Source of the DNA: Marinobacterium aestuarii
Lineage (GTDB): Bacteria; Pseudomonadota; Gammaproteobacteria; Pseudomonadales; Balneatricaceae
Reading direction: 5' to 3'
Assembly (NCBI RefSeq): GCF_001651805.1
Contig: NZ_CP015839.1
Location: forward strand, 3,658,001-3,722,000
Length of the DNA stretch: 64,000 bases
Positions 51,474 to 61,167 of the stretch are shown one piece after another. The position numbers and the translations under genes are program-made. The stretch's first letter is position 1; every line of letters begins with the position of its first letter. A model generated the notes under the pieces. The model was not told the origin of the DNA, searched no databases, and saw only the letters and a program-made list of their open reading frames with translations.

Positions 51474-52661
51474 TCAGCCCGGGTTATGGCTCAGGCTGTA
51501 GAGTCGCAGGGTCACGAACAGCTGCAGCAGCTGATCGACAGACCCCAGATCGAGCTGCAACAGGGTGCCTATCTTGTCGAGCCGGTAGCGCAGGGTGTTA
51601 CGGTGGATATGCAGCCGCGCAGACGTCCGTGCCAGGTCCATGTTTTCAGCCAGATAGGCCTCCAGTGTCTGTTGCAGGCTGCCGTTCTTGTCCTGCAGCA
51701 GAAAGGCTTCGAACTCGCGCAGCAGATGCTGACCGGCCCAGCCCTCTGCGGCATCCAGCAGCAGCAGATCCAGCGCCGATTCGGTGGCAAAGCTCAAGCT
51801 TGCGGGCACCGCCCTGCCCCGCGTCACCGCCTGCGCCTTGAGCGCACTGCGATAGGACTGGGCCAGGCCCTGGGGTCCGGAAAAATAACCGCCAACACAG
51901 GCCCGATAATGCACCCCATCGTGCTGCTGCAATGGCCGCAGGCGGGCGTCCATCTGACGCCGGAACAGGGCCTTGTCCATGTTTGCCCTGCCCCCAGCCC
52001 TGACAGCATCCGCGCCGCCCAGTGACACCGGCACCAGCATTACCATCTGCCGCGCCGTGGTAATGGCCAGCAAGGTGCCGGCACTGGCTGCTGTCAGCTG
52101 ATGCTGCAACTGCTGCAACTGTGGCAGCGGAAGATCGGCGCCGTCCGCGGCCTGTACCAGCTCAAGCACCACCACCACCCTTGGCAGACTCAGATCCAGC
52201 TGCAGCCGGGCCACGCGATCATCGAAGAGTGAATCCGACGTGCCGCCCTCGATCAGGCGCAGCAACACACTCTCGCGCTGACGGCTGTCCCATTGCACCT
52301 GGGCGGTGAGCGCGGCCTGCTCCACAATCAGTTCGGCGGTCATGACCACCAGATCGGCGTAGCGGCGCACCTCCTGTGGCTCGCCGGTAATGCCCACCAC
52401 ACCAATAATGTCACCGCTGCTGCGGATCGGCAGATTCACCCCACCCTGCACACCGCTGAGCCGCCCTGCCTGATCGCGGGCAATATCCACCTCGCTCTGG
52501 CTGCTGAGCACATGTAGCGCGCCTTCGTGCAGCTGATCAATGCGCGCAGGGTCGCCGGAGCCGATGATGACACCGTGGTGATCCATCACGTTGACGTTCA
52601 CGCCGGTGATTTTCATCGCCCGATCAACGATTTTCTGTGCCATCTGTCGGTCTATAAACAT
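51474..52661 (-). CDS. cdaR: CdaR-family sugar-diacid/glycerate regulator
   Basis: 395 residues from ATG 52661 (the frame is open to 52703). N-terminal sugar-diacid recognition domain MFIDRQMAQKIVDRAMKITG, NLPIRSSGDIIGVVGITG, and a C-terminal PucR/CdaR HTH: NMDLARTSARLHIHRNTLRYRLDKI. CdaR in E. coli activates glucarate/galactarate/glycerate genes. It is 150 bp upstream of the glycerate kinase gene on the same strand and divergent from pyruvate kinase. Confidence 0.9.
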   Translation of the reverse strand: MFIDRQMAQKIVDRAMKITGVNVNVMDHHGVIIGSGDPARIDQLHEGALHVLSSQSEVDIARDQAGRLSGVQGGVNLPIRSSGDIIGVVGITGEPQEVRRYADLVVMTAELIVEQAALTAQVQWDSRQRESVLLRLIEGGTSDSLFDDRVARLQLDLSLPRVVVVLELVQAADGADLPLPQLQQLQHQLTAASAGTLLAITTARQMVMLVPVSLGGADAVRAGGRANMDKALFRRQMDARLRPLQQHDGVHYRACVGGYFSGPQGLAQSYRSALKAQAVTRGRAVPASLSFATESALDLLLLDAAEGWAGQHLLREFEAFLLQDKNGSLQQTLEAYLAENMDLARTSARLHIHRNTLRYRLDKIGTLLQLDLGSVDQLLQLFVTLRLYSLSHNPG

Positions 52662-52826
52662 CGCTTTCACTCTGCTGTGCCACTTGTTCCCTGCCAGCAT
52701 CATGACTGTTCACTTGCACAAAAAACAAGACGCCGGGGTGACTTTTTTCCGTCGTCTGAACGAAGCCCTGTAACAGTTGCGGGATGATAATGGCTGCAGT
52801 CCGAATCCCACTGCGCAGGTGCTCTA

Positions 52827-54272
52827 ATGCGAAGAACCAAGATAGTTGCGACCCTAGGCCCATCCAGCGAAACTCCGGAACAGATTGCCCGCCTGGTACA
52901 AGCCGGCGTCGATGTGGTGCGGCTCAATTTTTCCCACGGCAGCGCCGACGAGCATCAGCTGCGCGCCGACCGGGTGCGCGAAGCCGCCCGCGCCCAGGGC
53001 CGTCATGTCGCTATTTTGGGTGATCTGCAGGGCCCCAAGATCCGCATCTCCCGCTTTGCCGATGGCCCTGTAACACTGGCCACGGGTGACCGCTTTATTC
53101 TGGATGCTGCAATGGCGAAAGACGCCGGCAACCAGGAAAGAGTCGGTATCGACTATAAGGAACTGGTGGATGACTGCAGCGCAGGCGACATCCTGCTGCT
53201 GGACGATGGCCGCCTGGTGCTGGAAGTCAGCGGCGTACAGGGCCGCGAGATTCACACAAGGGTGCAGATCGGCGGCAAGCTGTCGAACAACAAGGGCATC
53301 AACCGCCAGGGTGGCGGCCTCTCGGCAGAGGCCCTGACCGACAAGGACAAGGCCGACATTCTGTCAGCGGCGAAGATAGGCGTGGATTACCTGGCCGTGT
53401 CCTTCCCCCGCAGCGGCGACGATATCCGTTATGCCCGCGAACTGCTCGAAGCCACCGGCAGCAAGGCCGGCATCATCGCCAAGATCGAGCGGGCCGAAGC
53501 GGTCAGCAGCACCGAGGTGCTGGATGGCATTATCGATGCATCCAACGGTGTGATGGTGGCCCGCGGTGACCTGGGCGTGGAGATCGGCGATGCCGAGCTG
53601 ATTGGCGTGCAGAAACAGATCATCGAACGCGCCCGCAAGCGCAACAAGATCGTTATCACCGCCACCCAGATGATGGAGTCCATGATCAGCAGCCCGATGC
53701 CGACCCGCGCCGAGGTCTCGGACGTGGCCAACGCCGTGTTCGATGGCACCGATGCGGTCATGCTGTCGGCCGAAACCGCCGCCGGCGACTACCCGGTGGA
53801 AACCGTGGAAGCCATGGTGCGGGTGATCAATGGCGCCGAAAAGCACCCCAGCATGCACAGCTCCAAACACCGCATCAACCAGGAATTCACCCAGATCGAC
53901 GAAACCATCGGTCTGGCTGCCATGTACGCCGCCAACCACCTGGTGGGCGTCAAGGCGCTGATCTGCATGACCGCCACCGGTGCCACGCCGTTGCTGATGT
54001 CCCGCATGAGCTCGGCGTTGCCGATCTTCGCCCTGGCGCCCAGCGGCGAAACCCTGCGTCGCGTGGCTCTGTTCCGCGGTGTGAATCCGCTGGCCTATGA
54101 TCTATCCGGTCTGTCCAATGACCAGATCAACCAGCAGGCGGTGGATGCGCTCAAGGTACTGGATGTGGTGGCCGACGGTGATCTGGTGCTGATCACCAAG
54201 GGGGATTACATGAATGTACACGGCGGCACCAACACTCTGAAGGTGGTGCGGGTCGGCCAGCCGATTCACTGA
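52827..54272 (+). CDS. pyk: Pyruvate kinase
   Basis: 481 residues, type II-like PykA length. Active-site segments: [23 protein letters not shown], the catalytic Lys/Glu region [11 protein letters not shown], and [13 protein letters not shown]. The C-terminal allosteric domain ends with [12 protein letters not shown]. It converts PEP and ADP to pyruvate and ATP. Divergent to cdaR-garK: glycerate to 2-phosphoglycerate to PEP to pyruvate would be served by this locus together with enolase elsewhere. Confidence 0.95.
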   Translation: MRRTKIVATLGPSSETPEQIARLVQAGVDVVRLNFSHGSADEHQLRADRVREAARAQGRHVAILGDLQGPKIRISRFADGPVTLATGDRFILDAAMAKDAGNQERVGIDYKELVDDCSAGDILLLDDGRLVLEVSGVQGREIHTRVQIGGKLSNNKGINRQGGGLSAEALTDKDKADILSAAKIGVDYLAVSFPRSGDDIRYARELLEATGSKAGIIAKIERAEAVSSTEVLDGIIDASNGVMVARGDLGVEIGDAELIGVQKQIIERARKRNKIVITATQMMESMISSPMPTRAEVSDVANAVFDGTDAVMLSAETAAGDYPVETVEAMVRVINGAEKHPSMHSSKHRINQEFTQIDETIGLAAMYAANHLVGVKALICMTATGATPLLMSRMSSALPIFALAPSGETLRRVALFRGVNPLAYDLSGLSNDQINQQAVDALKVLDVVADGDLVLITKGDYMNVHGGTNTLKVVRVGQPIH

Positions 54273-54292
54273 CCCTCCCCCGCGTAGCTCGC

Positions 54293-54316
54293 CCCGGCGC
54301 GCCCTTGCGCCGGGGG
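54293..54316 (+). terminator. GC-rich hairpin after pyruvate kinase
   Basis: CCCCGGCG pairs with CGCCGGGG across a short loop, about 20 bp after the stop. There is no T-run, so termination efficiency is uncertain. Confidence 0.5.
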
Positions 54317-54337
54317 TGCTCTCGCCGTACCAAGCTG

Positions 54338-54831
54338 CTAGAGCACTTTCATCTTACATCGACCCATCACGATAGTTGAGAAGAGTATAAGGTGACCGTG
54401 TTGGAGCCAGTGCAGGCTGGAGTATCGGAGCGGTTTGAGAGCTCGTTTTGCGCCTTGCTGGCGCGTTACTTTCTTTACTCGTGCAAATAAAGTAACCAAA
54501 GCTCTTTACCTGGAAGAATGCGCCCCGATGAAGCCGTCTTGCTGCGCCTGACTCCAGAGTGCGGGCGGCCTGCCTTCAAGGCAAGGAGTGCACATCCATG
54601 TGCTATTCGGCGTCGATACAGTCCCTGTATCAACCTTTCAGGCCTGATCGCATAATGACCTCAGTGCTCGCCTGGCTTCATAAGGGGAACAAGAGCCGCT
54701 CTGCTGTTTCGGTGACAGTAGACAACTAGCGCACTTTCACCTTACATAGACCCATATCTGGCCACCTCGAAGCAAAGAAGTACTCAAAGTAACCTCGTTC
54801 GACAGATAAGTGTTTCGTGAAAATGCTCTAG
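54338..54831 (+). repeat. MITE-like element 1 (~494 bp)
   Basis: Starts CTAGAGCACTTTCA and ends with its inverse (TGAAAATGCTCTAG). A 30-bp head (CTAGAGCACTTTCATCTTAC...) is repeated in direct orientation at 54726. The middle contains a hairpin-module copy (GTTACTTT 54465-54472 / AAAGTAAC 54489-54496, GCACATCCATGTGC at 54590-54603). No ORF of note. A second copy is at 61168-61704. The right inverted repeat supplies the lysE stop codon. Confidence 0.85.
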
Positions 54832-55451
54832 AGCAGAATCAGCCCCACACAGCCGGCGGTCAGCGCCCCCATTAGCAGGTTGAACAGCCGCCAGTGACCC
54901 GCGGTTTTCAGCAGGCGCCCTAGCGCCACCCCAAAGCCGGCCCAGAGTGCAATGGACGGCAGGTTCACCAGCCCCATCACGCCTATCACCACGATCACAG
55001 ATGCGGTGAAAGCATCCCCACCCAGCGTAAAAGACGCTATCGCACTGATCGCCATCACCCAGGCCTTGGGATTGGCAAACTGAAACGCCGCCGCCTGCAT
55101 AAATGTCATGGGCCTCGCCTCAGCGCCATTAAGCCGAACCCTGTTGGGCGGCGGTGCACTGGCGATCTTCCAGGCCAGCCACAACAGATAGACACTGCCC
55201 ACCAGCTTCAAAGCCTGCTGCAACACCGGCCATTGCTGAAACACCGCATTCAGCCCCAGCGCAACCGCGCTCATCAGCACCATGACCCCAATCGAAATTC
55301 CCAGCATATGGGGCACAGTGCGGCGAAAGCCGTGGAGCGCACCCGAGGCCGTCAGCATCATGTTGTTAGGGCCGGGCGTCGCCGACATGCTGAATGCAAA
55401 CAGCATCATCGGACCCACCAGCGCCAGCAATTCCGCTACGGGCGCGCTCAT
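54828..55451 (-). CDS. LysE-family amino acid exporter
   Basis: 207 residues from ATG 55451 (AGGAGAAGG upstream); the frame is open to 55502. Six hydrophobic helices and the family motif FSMSATPGPNNMMLTASG near the N-terminus, then FQFANPKAWVMAISAIA. The family exports amino acids or derivatives. The divergent MocR-type gene and palindromic operators between them indicate a regulator-exporter pair. The TAG stop lies inside the terminal repeat of the adjoining MITE-like element, so the extreme C-terminus may have been altered by its insertion. Confidence 0.9.
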   Translation of the reverse strand: MSAPVAELLALVGPMMLFAFSMSATPGPNNMMLTASGALHGFRRTVPHMLGISIGVMVLMSAVALGLNAVFQQWPVLQQALKLVGSVYLLWLAWKIASAPPPNRVRLNGAEARPMTFMQAAAFQFANPKAWVMAISAIASFTLGGDAFTASVIVVIGVMGLVNLPSIALWAGFGVALGRLLKTAGHWRLFNLLMGALTAGCVGLILL

Positions 55452-55804
55452 GCCCCTTCTCCTGTTGAAAGCCCTGCTGACAATTGCGCAACTCGGCCAC
55501 ACGCTGAGGCCGCACCCGATGGCCCTTGGAATATATTTTTAGCGCTCGGTCTTTTGATCAATGGCATGACTCTCCCTCCCCCGCTCTTGTGCATCGCAAT
55601 TGCGCATAGCTGTTTTGAATACGACGGCGAACCTATCTAATTGTATGGGTACAATCAGGCGTTAATTCGCGATTTAGGTTAAACAATATCGATAGAAGAC
55701 AGTATTATCCGCCAACAAAGAGGGTTCAATTGTAGTTTTGTCACGCATACAATTGATTATCACCCCGACAAACCCTGCAGAGGGCCGCACGGCCGGAGAA
55801 GAAA
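55452..55804. promoter_or_regulatory. lysE-mocR divergent region with palindromic operators
   Basis: 353 bp. ATTGTA-TGGG-TACAAT at 55640-55655 is a perfect palindrome. CAATTGTA (55727-55734) and TACAATTG (55748-55755) form a second with a 13-bp spacer. The shared TTGTA/TACAA half-site suggests recognition by one dimer, most simply the MocR protein. Confidence 0.7.
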
Positions 55805-57226
55805 ATGACTGTTCAGCAACGTGCACAATCGCGCTGCCACTGGCTGCCAGAGCTGGAACGCCACAGCGGCCCGCTGTACAAGGCGCTGGTCGATCAACTG
55901 GCCCTGGATATCGCCGATGGCAACCTCAAACCCGGTGATCGCCTGCCACCCCAGCGCCTGCTGGCGGATGCGCTTCAGGTAACAGTGGGCACCATCACCC
56001 GCGCCTACCGCGAAGCAGAACGCCGCGGCCTGCTGGAAGCAAAGATCGGCAGCGGTACCCGGGTGCGTGCGCAACAGACTGAGGCTCCCGGCTTCCGTCA
56101 CCTCTCCGCCGCCGGCCAAGACAGCATAGACCTGTCCCTGAGCACCCCGATCGAGACGCCTCTGCGCCAGCAACAACTGTCCGCGCTGATGGAGCGCCTG
56201 GCCGGCAGGCCGGATGTGGTCGAGGCGGCGTTGCACTATCAGCCCGAGCAGGGCAATAGCGCGCAACGCAGCAGCCTTGCCCGCTGGCTCAGCGCCCAGG
56301 GCCTGCCGATGGCGGCGGACGAACTGATATTGACGGAGGGTGGGCAGCATGCGGACTTTCTGGCGCTGCAGGTGCTGGTACGCCCCGGCGAAGCCGTGGC
56401 CTCAGATGCGCTGACCTACCCCGGCATGATTGCCGCCGCCCGCCAGCTGGGGCTGAAACATCTGCCCGTGCCCATGGATGGCGAAGGCATGCGACCGGAT
56501 GCCCTCGAGCGGCTCTGCCAGCAACAGCGCATCCGCCTGCTCTACCTGATGCCCGAGCACAACAACCCCACCGGGGCGCAGATGAGCCAGGCCCGGCGTG
56601 AAGCCATAGTCGAGATTGCGCGGCGCTACGATCTGTTGCTGCTGGAGGATGGGGTTCAGTACGTTGCGCCTGAGCATCGCGGCCAGGCGTTCTACCAGCT
56701 GGCGCCGGAACGCGCGCTCTATATTTTCAGCGTGTCCAAGATTCTGGCAGGTGGCCTGCGTTTTGGCGCCCTGCGCGCCCCCGCCAGCCTGATCACCCAG
56801 CTGAGTGCCGGCCTGCGGGCCCAGTGCTGGGCCAGCTCCAGCCTGCCGGGCGCCATTGCCTGCGAATGGCTCGCATCCGGCATGGCCGAAACGCTAATTG
56901 ACTGGCAGTGGCAGGAACTGGCGGCTCGCCAGCAACTTATGCGCGAATGCCTGCAAGGATATGAACTTCACTACCACCCCTGCGGTTTGCACGCCTGGAT
57001 GGCACTGCCGGCCCCCTGGCGGGCGGGCGATTTTGTCCAGCGTGCCGCCGAACGCGGCGTCACTCTGATCGGCGCCGAGCCCTTTTGCGTCGGCAGCCAA
57101 CCCGCACCCCAAGCGGTACGAATTTGCCTCACCCCGCCGCCAACCCGTGATCAGCTAAGGGTGGCGCTGGAGCGCCTGAGGGAGCTGCTGCACGAAGGCC
57201 CGCCGCTGAAAGCCCTGCTGGTGTGA
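55805..57226 (+). CDS. MocR-family (GntR/aminotransferase) regulator
   Basis: 473 residues. The GntR winged helix is in residues ~22-88 (GDRLPPQRLLADALQVTVGTITRAY); the aminotransferase fold follows with PLP-lysine Lys312 in FSVSKILAGGLRFGAL and EHNNPTGAQMS. It most likely senses an amino compound through PLP and controls the divergent LysE-type exporter, with the two TTGTA/TACAA palindromes as operators. Confidence 0.92.
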   Translation: MTVQQRAQSRCHWLPELERHSGPLYKALVDQLALDIADGNLKPGDRLPPQRLLADALQVTVGTITRAYREAERRGLLEAKIGSGTRVRAQQTEAPGFRHLSAAGQDSIDLSLSTPIETPLRQQQLSALMERLAGRPDVVEAALHYQPEQGNSAQRSSLARWLSAQGLPMAADELILTEGGQHADFLALQVLVRPGEAVASDALTYPGMIAAARQLGLKHLPVPMDGEGMRPDALERLCQQQRIRLLYLMPEHNNPTGAQMSQARREAIVEIARRYDLLLLEDGVQYVAPEHRGQAFYQLAPERALYIFSVSKILAGGLRFGALRAPASLITQLSAGLRAQCWASSSLPGAIACEWLASGMAETLIDWQWQELAARQQLMRECLQGYELHYHPCGLHAWMALPAPWRAGDFVQRAAERGVTLIGAEPFCVGSQPAPQAVRICLTPPPTRDQLRVALERLRELLHEGPPLKALLV

Positions 57227-57809
57227 CTCACATGCATTCTGCCGACCGCAACAAGAACGGCTAGCGGCCGTTTTTGTGGCTGGGGTTACACCCTGTCAAC
57301 CCTGAGCACCTGCCGCCTTTCATCACTGACGGGGGGTTACTCAGGTCCAGCAACAACAATGCATACGCCAAAAAGTAAATATTATTCAGGAAGCCTTAGC
57401 CTTCGCTGAAAATAGAAAATACACCCAAGCACTTATTATACAAATGTTTTTTAAACAATAAGCACAAAAAACACCGTCATTCGCCCTCAAAAATCTGCAT
57501 GGAAATCTCCAATTAACGCTGTTGACCCCGATATTAATCGTGTATACGCTATTTATTGGCTTTCCAGCCTCGCCTGAAATTTTCAGTCTCTGAACGGGAA
57601 GCCCTTGTTACTGCATGCGTAGCGGTACCCTATTCCCCAAAACGAGGCAGGCCCCACCCAGGCACTGCCCATCTACTGAGGTATTTACCACCTGATAGCC
57701 GAAATGCCCATAAGCACTCTTTCAGTGCCAACGGCGTCTCCTTCACATCACCATGCCAGTCCTTAACCGGACTCTAATAACCACAATATGATCCATGGAG
57801 TGTGCTCGA
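57227..57809. promoter_or_regulatory. mocR-tctC intergenic region
   Basis: 583 bp with no credible gene. It contains the mocR terminator and an AT-rich stretch at 57370-57560 likely to hold the promoter of the Tct operon. A frame at 57556-57777 has no family features. Confidence 0.5.
57256..57275 (+). terminator. Terminator of the MocR gene
   Basis: AACGGC (57256-57261), 5-nt loop, GCCGTT (57267-57272) and a T-run, 30 bp after the stop. Confidence 0.75.
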
Positions 57810-58787
57810 ATGAACTTTACCAAAACCCTGTTGCTCTACTCGGCCATACTGGGGGCCCAACTTGGTCTTGCACCTTTGGCGTCTGCCGATGAATTCCCCG
57901 CAAAACCCATTTCGGTGGTCGTGGCCTGGCCCGCCGGCGGTGTCCACGACACCGCTGCGCGCATCGTTGCCGAGCACCTCGCCAAGCGGCTGCCGACCCC
58001 GGTAATCGTTACCAATGTGACCGGCGCCGGTGGCTCCACCGGCGTGCGCCATGTCGAGCAGGCCGATCCAGACGGCTACACCCTGGGGCTGATGGGCATG
58101 CACGCCCTGTCACAGAACTACATGAACCCCAATGCTACCGCGCTCAGCGACCTTGACCCCCTGGCCTACCTGGGCCCGGAGCCCGGCTCGATTCAGGTCA
58201 GTGCGGACTCCGGCATCGAATCGCTGCCCCAGTTGATCGATACCCTGAAACAGGAGCCAGGCTCCATCATCAATGGCAACGACTCCCCCGGTGGCTTTTC
58301 CTACGTCATGGCCGCGATGATGGAGAGCGCACTGGATGTAAAACTGACCAAGGTGCCCTATCAGGGCTTTGCGCCTACCGTTGCCGCCATCCTTTCAGGC
58401 GAAGTCATGTCTTCGACGCTGCCGGTGCCCCAGCTGGCCGAACAGCACAAGTCCGGACAGGTGAAAATCCTCGGTGTGGCCGCTGAACAGCGCCATTTCT
58501 TCGCACCCGATGTGCCGACCTTCAAAGAGCAGGGGTTCGATTTCATCGCCGGAGACTACTACATCTTTTACCTGCCCAAGAAGGTGCCTGAAGAACGCCG
58601 CAGCCGCCTGGAAAGTGCGCTCTATGAAACCCTGCTCGACCCGGCCTTTCAGCAGGCGGCACACAAGGCGGGCCTGATTCTCGACCCCCGGAACAGTGTC
58701 GACACCCAGGCCTTTCTGGCCCAGCAAGACGAAAAGGTCTACCCCATTCTGCTGAGCGCCGGACTGGTAAAAGCGCGTCAAAAATAA
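57810..58787 (+). CDS. tctC: Tripartite tricarboxylate transporter substrate-binding protein (TctC/Bug)
   Basis: 325 residues from ATG 57810 (TGGAGTG upstream); signal peptide MNFTKTLLLYSAILG ending ASA. Bug-family features: FPAKPISVVVAWPAGGVHDTAARI, VTGAGGSTGVRHV, and VPYQGFAPTVAAILSGEV. It captures a carboxylate in the periplasm for TctAB. First gene of tctCBA. Ligand unknown; many Bug proteins bind organic acids other than citrate. Confidence 0.93.
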   Translation: MNFTKTLLLYSAILGAQLGLAPLASADEFPAKPISVVVAWPAGGVHDTAARIVAEHLAKRLPTPVIVTNVTGAGGSTGVRHVEQADPDGYTLGLMGMHALSQNYMNPNATALSDLDPLAYLGPEPGSIQVSADSGIESLPQLIDTLKQEPGSIINGNDSPGGFSYVMAAMMESALDVKLTKVPYQGFAPTVAAILSGEVMSSTLPVPQLAEQHKSGQVKILGVAAEQRHFFAPDVPTFKEQGFDFIAGDYYIFYLPKKVPEERRSRLESALYETLLDPAFQQAAHKAGLILDPRNSVDTQAFLAQQDEKVYPILLSAGLVKARQK

Positions 58788-58829
58788 CCAGCGGAGGACC
58801 GGCAGCCTCATCCGCTGCCGGTATCAAAC

Positions 58830-59357
58830 ATGAAAGCGACCAACGAACCTGCAACCTCCGCACCCTTGTCACCGCCGCCGGGCTGGCTCAATCTGGGCGC
58901 CGGTCTGTTCTTTCTGGCCTGGGCCCTGCTCGGCTGGCTGTCACTGCTGGGCACGCCCGAGTTGACGGCCACCCTCGGCAAAGGGCCTGATCCCGGCCCG
59001 GCGCTGCTCCCCGTGGTGGTACTGACACTGCTGTCTGTCGGTGGCCTGGCCATTGTCGGTCACAGCCTTTACCGCAGCTACGGTCGGTTTGGCCCCTGCC
59101 TGGTGGCCTGGCACCGACACCGGCTGGCCGTGGCGCTGATCGCAAGTTTGGCTGCACTGCCGTCACTGATGTCATGGATCGGTTTTGCCGCCGCGGTTTT
59201 CCTCACCCTGTTTAGCTGGATCTGGGCGCTGGGCCTCAAGCAGTCGCAACCTGGCTGGCGCATCGCCCTGATTGCCCTGCTGAGTTCGGCCGTCATAACA
59301 GGGGCCTTTTACGCTGGCTTCGTCGTTTTAATCCGGGTTCCGTTTCCCGGGCTTTGA
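58830..59357 (+). CDS. tctB: Tripartite tricarboxylate transporter small membrane subunit (TctB)
   Basis: 175 residues with four hydrophobic helices (residues ~20-40, 50-75, 92-110, 118-140 and a final one). The region GKGPDPGPALLPVVVLTLL is the typical TctB element. It lies 42 bp after tctC and 13 bp before tctA. Confidence 0.88.
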   Translation: MKATNEPATSAPLSPPPGWLNLGAGLFFLAWALLGWLSLLGTPELTATLGKGPDPGPALLPVVVLTLLSVGGLAIVGHSLYRSYGRFGPCLVAWHRHRLAVALIASLAALPSLMSWIGFAAAVFLTLFSWIWALGLKQSQPGWRIALIALLSSAVITGAFYAGFVVLIRVPFPGL

Positions 59358-59370
59358 GGAGGGCCCAATC

Positions 59371-60900
59371 ATGTTGTTACATGAATTCGCCATATCTATT
59401 TTCGCCATATTGTCCGATCCCAACGTCCTGCTGCTCGCCATCATAGGCGTCGCCGTGGGTATTATTCTGGGCGCCCTGCCAGGCGTCAGCTCGACCATGG
59501 CGCTGGCGATTCTGTTGCCGCTGAGCTTCAGCATGGAGCCGGCATCGGCCATTCTGTTTCTGATCGCGGTCTTCGTCTCCAGCGTCTATGGCGGTTCAAT
59601 ATCGGCGATTCTGATTAACATACCGGGAACCCCCGGCGCGATCGTAACCCAGCTCGATGGCTACCCCATGACCCGCTCAGGACGCGCCGGCCACGCCCTC
59701 ACCTATGCCCTGATTGCATCAACCCTGGGCGGGCTAATGGGACTGCTGCTGCTGGTGCTGCTCGCACCAATGGTGGCATCCGCTGCCATGAACTTTCGTA
59801 GCCCGGAGTTTGCGATGGTGGCGGTCTTCGGCCTGGTGCTGCTGGCCTATGCATCCAGCGGTTCAACCCTGAGGGGCATTCTGGTGGGCGCCATTGGCCT
59901 GATCTGCGGCATGGTGGGGTTTGACAGGGTGACGGATGCCCCGCGCTTTGTGTTCGAAACAAGCTTCCTGCAGGCCGGCATCGACCTGGTTCCCTTGACC
60001 GTGGGCCTGTTCGGGCTGGCCGAGGTGATGCGCAACCTGTCCCCGTCTTCCTCCGGCAAGATGGATCCGGTGCCGCCGGTCACAAGCCTGTTTCCGCCCT
60101 GGCGGGAGCTCTGCGGACAATGGAAGGCGATGTTGCGCGGCTCTTTTATCGGCACCTTTGTCGGCGCCATACCCGCCGCCGGTTCCGCCATCGCCGTCGC
60201 GATCGCCTATGCACAGGAGCTGCGCTTTGCCCGCCAGCCGGAGCGTTTTGGCAAGGGTGCGCCCGAGGGCATCGTCGCCCCGGAAGCGGCTAACAGCTCC
60301 AGTATCGGTGGCGCCATGGTGCCCATGATGACGCTCGGCATCCCGGGCGATGCCATGACGGCGGTCCTCATGGGGTCACTGCTGATCCATGGCCTGAGAC
60401 CCGGACCGCTGCTGTTCAGTGAAAATCCGCTGTTCGTCTCTTCGGTTTACGCCGCGCTCTTTATGGGTGTCATCCTGACCCTGATTATCGGATTGATGAT
60501 GCTGAAATGGATCGCCGTCGTCATGCGGGTACCACAGCGTATTCTGCTGGCCGGCATCGCCGTGCTGTGCGTTATCGGCTCCTTTGCGATCCGCAACAAT
60601 CTGTCCGATGTCTATGTGATGCTGTTCTTCGGTGCCGTCGGTTACCTGCTCTATCTGCTGCGACTGCCGGCGGCCCCACTGGCGTTCGGCCTTATTCTGG
60701 GCCCCATCCTGGAGGAGAATCTCAGACGCAGCCTGATGCTGAGCCGCGGCTCCCTGTCGGTCTTTATCGAGCGCCCCATCGCCTGCTCGCTGCTGTTGCT
60801 GTCGATTGCGGCAATCTTGCTGCCCTTGCTGCTGCCGTACCTGACACGTCTGCGGGACAAGCGCCGCAAGGCCCGCGCCACCCCCGCAATTGAGTCCTGA
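59371..60900 (+). CDS. tctA: Tripartite tricarboxylate transporter large membrane subunit (TctA)
   Basis: 509 residues with about 12 hydrophobic segments. Family motifs GVAVGIILGALPGVSSTMALAI, YGGSISAILINIPGTPGAIVTQLDGYPM, GAIPAAGSAIAVAIAY, and MMTLGIPGDAMTAVLMGSL. It is the sodium- or proton-coupled translocator. GAGG precedes the ATG, and a terminator follows 34 bp after the stop. Confidence 0.94.
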   Translation: MLLHEFAISIFAILSDPNVLLLAIIGVAVGIILGALPGVSSTMALAILLPLSFSMEPASAILFLIAVFVSSVYGGSISAILINIPGTPGAIVTQLDGYPMTRSGRAGHALTYALIASTLGGLMGLLLLVLLAPMVASAAMNFRSPEFAMVAVFGLVLLAYASSGSTLRGILVGAIGLICGMVGFDRVTDAPRFVFETSFLQAGIDLVPLTVGLFGLAEVMRNLSPSSSGKMDPVPPVTSLFPPWRELCGQWKAMLRGSFIGTFVGAIPAAGSAIAVAIAYAQELRFARQPERFGKGAPEGIVAPEAANSSSIGGAMVPMMTLGIPGDAMTAVLMGSLLIHGLRPGPLLFSENPLFVSSVYAALFMGVILTLIIGLMMLKWIAVVMRVPQRILLAGIAVLCVIGSFAIRNNLSDVYVMLFFGAVGYLLYLLRLPAAPLAFGLILGPILEENLRRSLMLSRGSLSVFIERPIACSLLLLSIAAILLPLLLPYLTRLRDKRRKARATPAIES

Positions 60901-60932
60901 GCAACCCGAGCAAACAGTAAACAGTCCTCTCT

Positions 60933-60980
60933 AAAGGAAGCAGCGCCTGCCGAATCATTCGCCAGGCGCTGCTTCCTTTC
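60933..60980 (+). terminator. Terminator of tctCBA
   Basis: Long stem GGAAGCAGCGCCTG / CAGGCGCTGCTTCC around a ~13-nt loop with TTTC after it, 33 bp beyond tctA. Confidence 0.88.
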
Positions 60981-61167
60981 CCGCTGTTGAGTTTGCTTAC
61001 CTCCATCGTAGCCAGCAGACTGAGGCTACCCCGCACTATGGCGCCTCAGGCGCGCATCCGTACTGGCCGGAGAGTCTGAAACGCCAGCCTCAACACCCAT
61101 CAAAACACGGCAGAATCATCCGGCACCGGCATCGCGCTCAGGGCGGCCACACCAAGCCTGATGACAG

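Noticed and set aside
57556-57777. 73-codon frame upstream of tctC
   Set aside because: No ribosome site, no family similarity, and it lies in the presumed promoter region.
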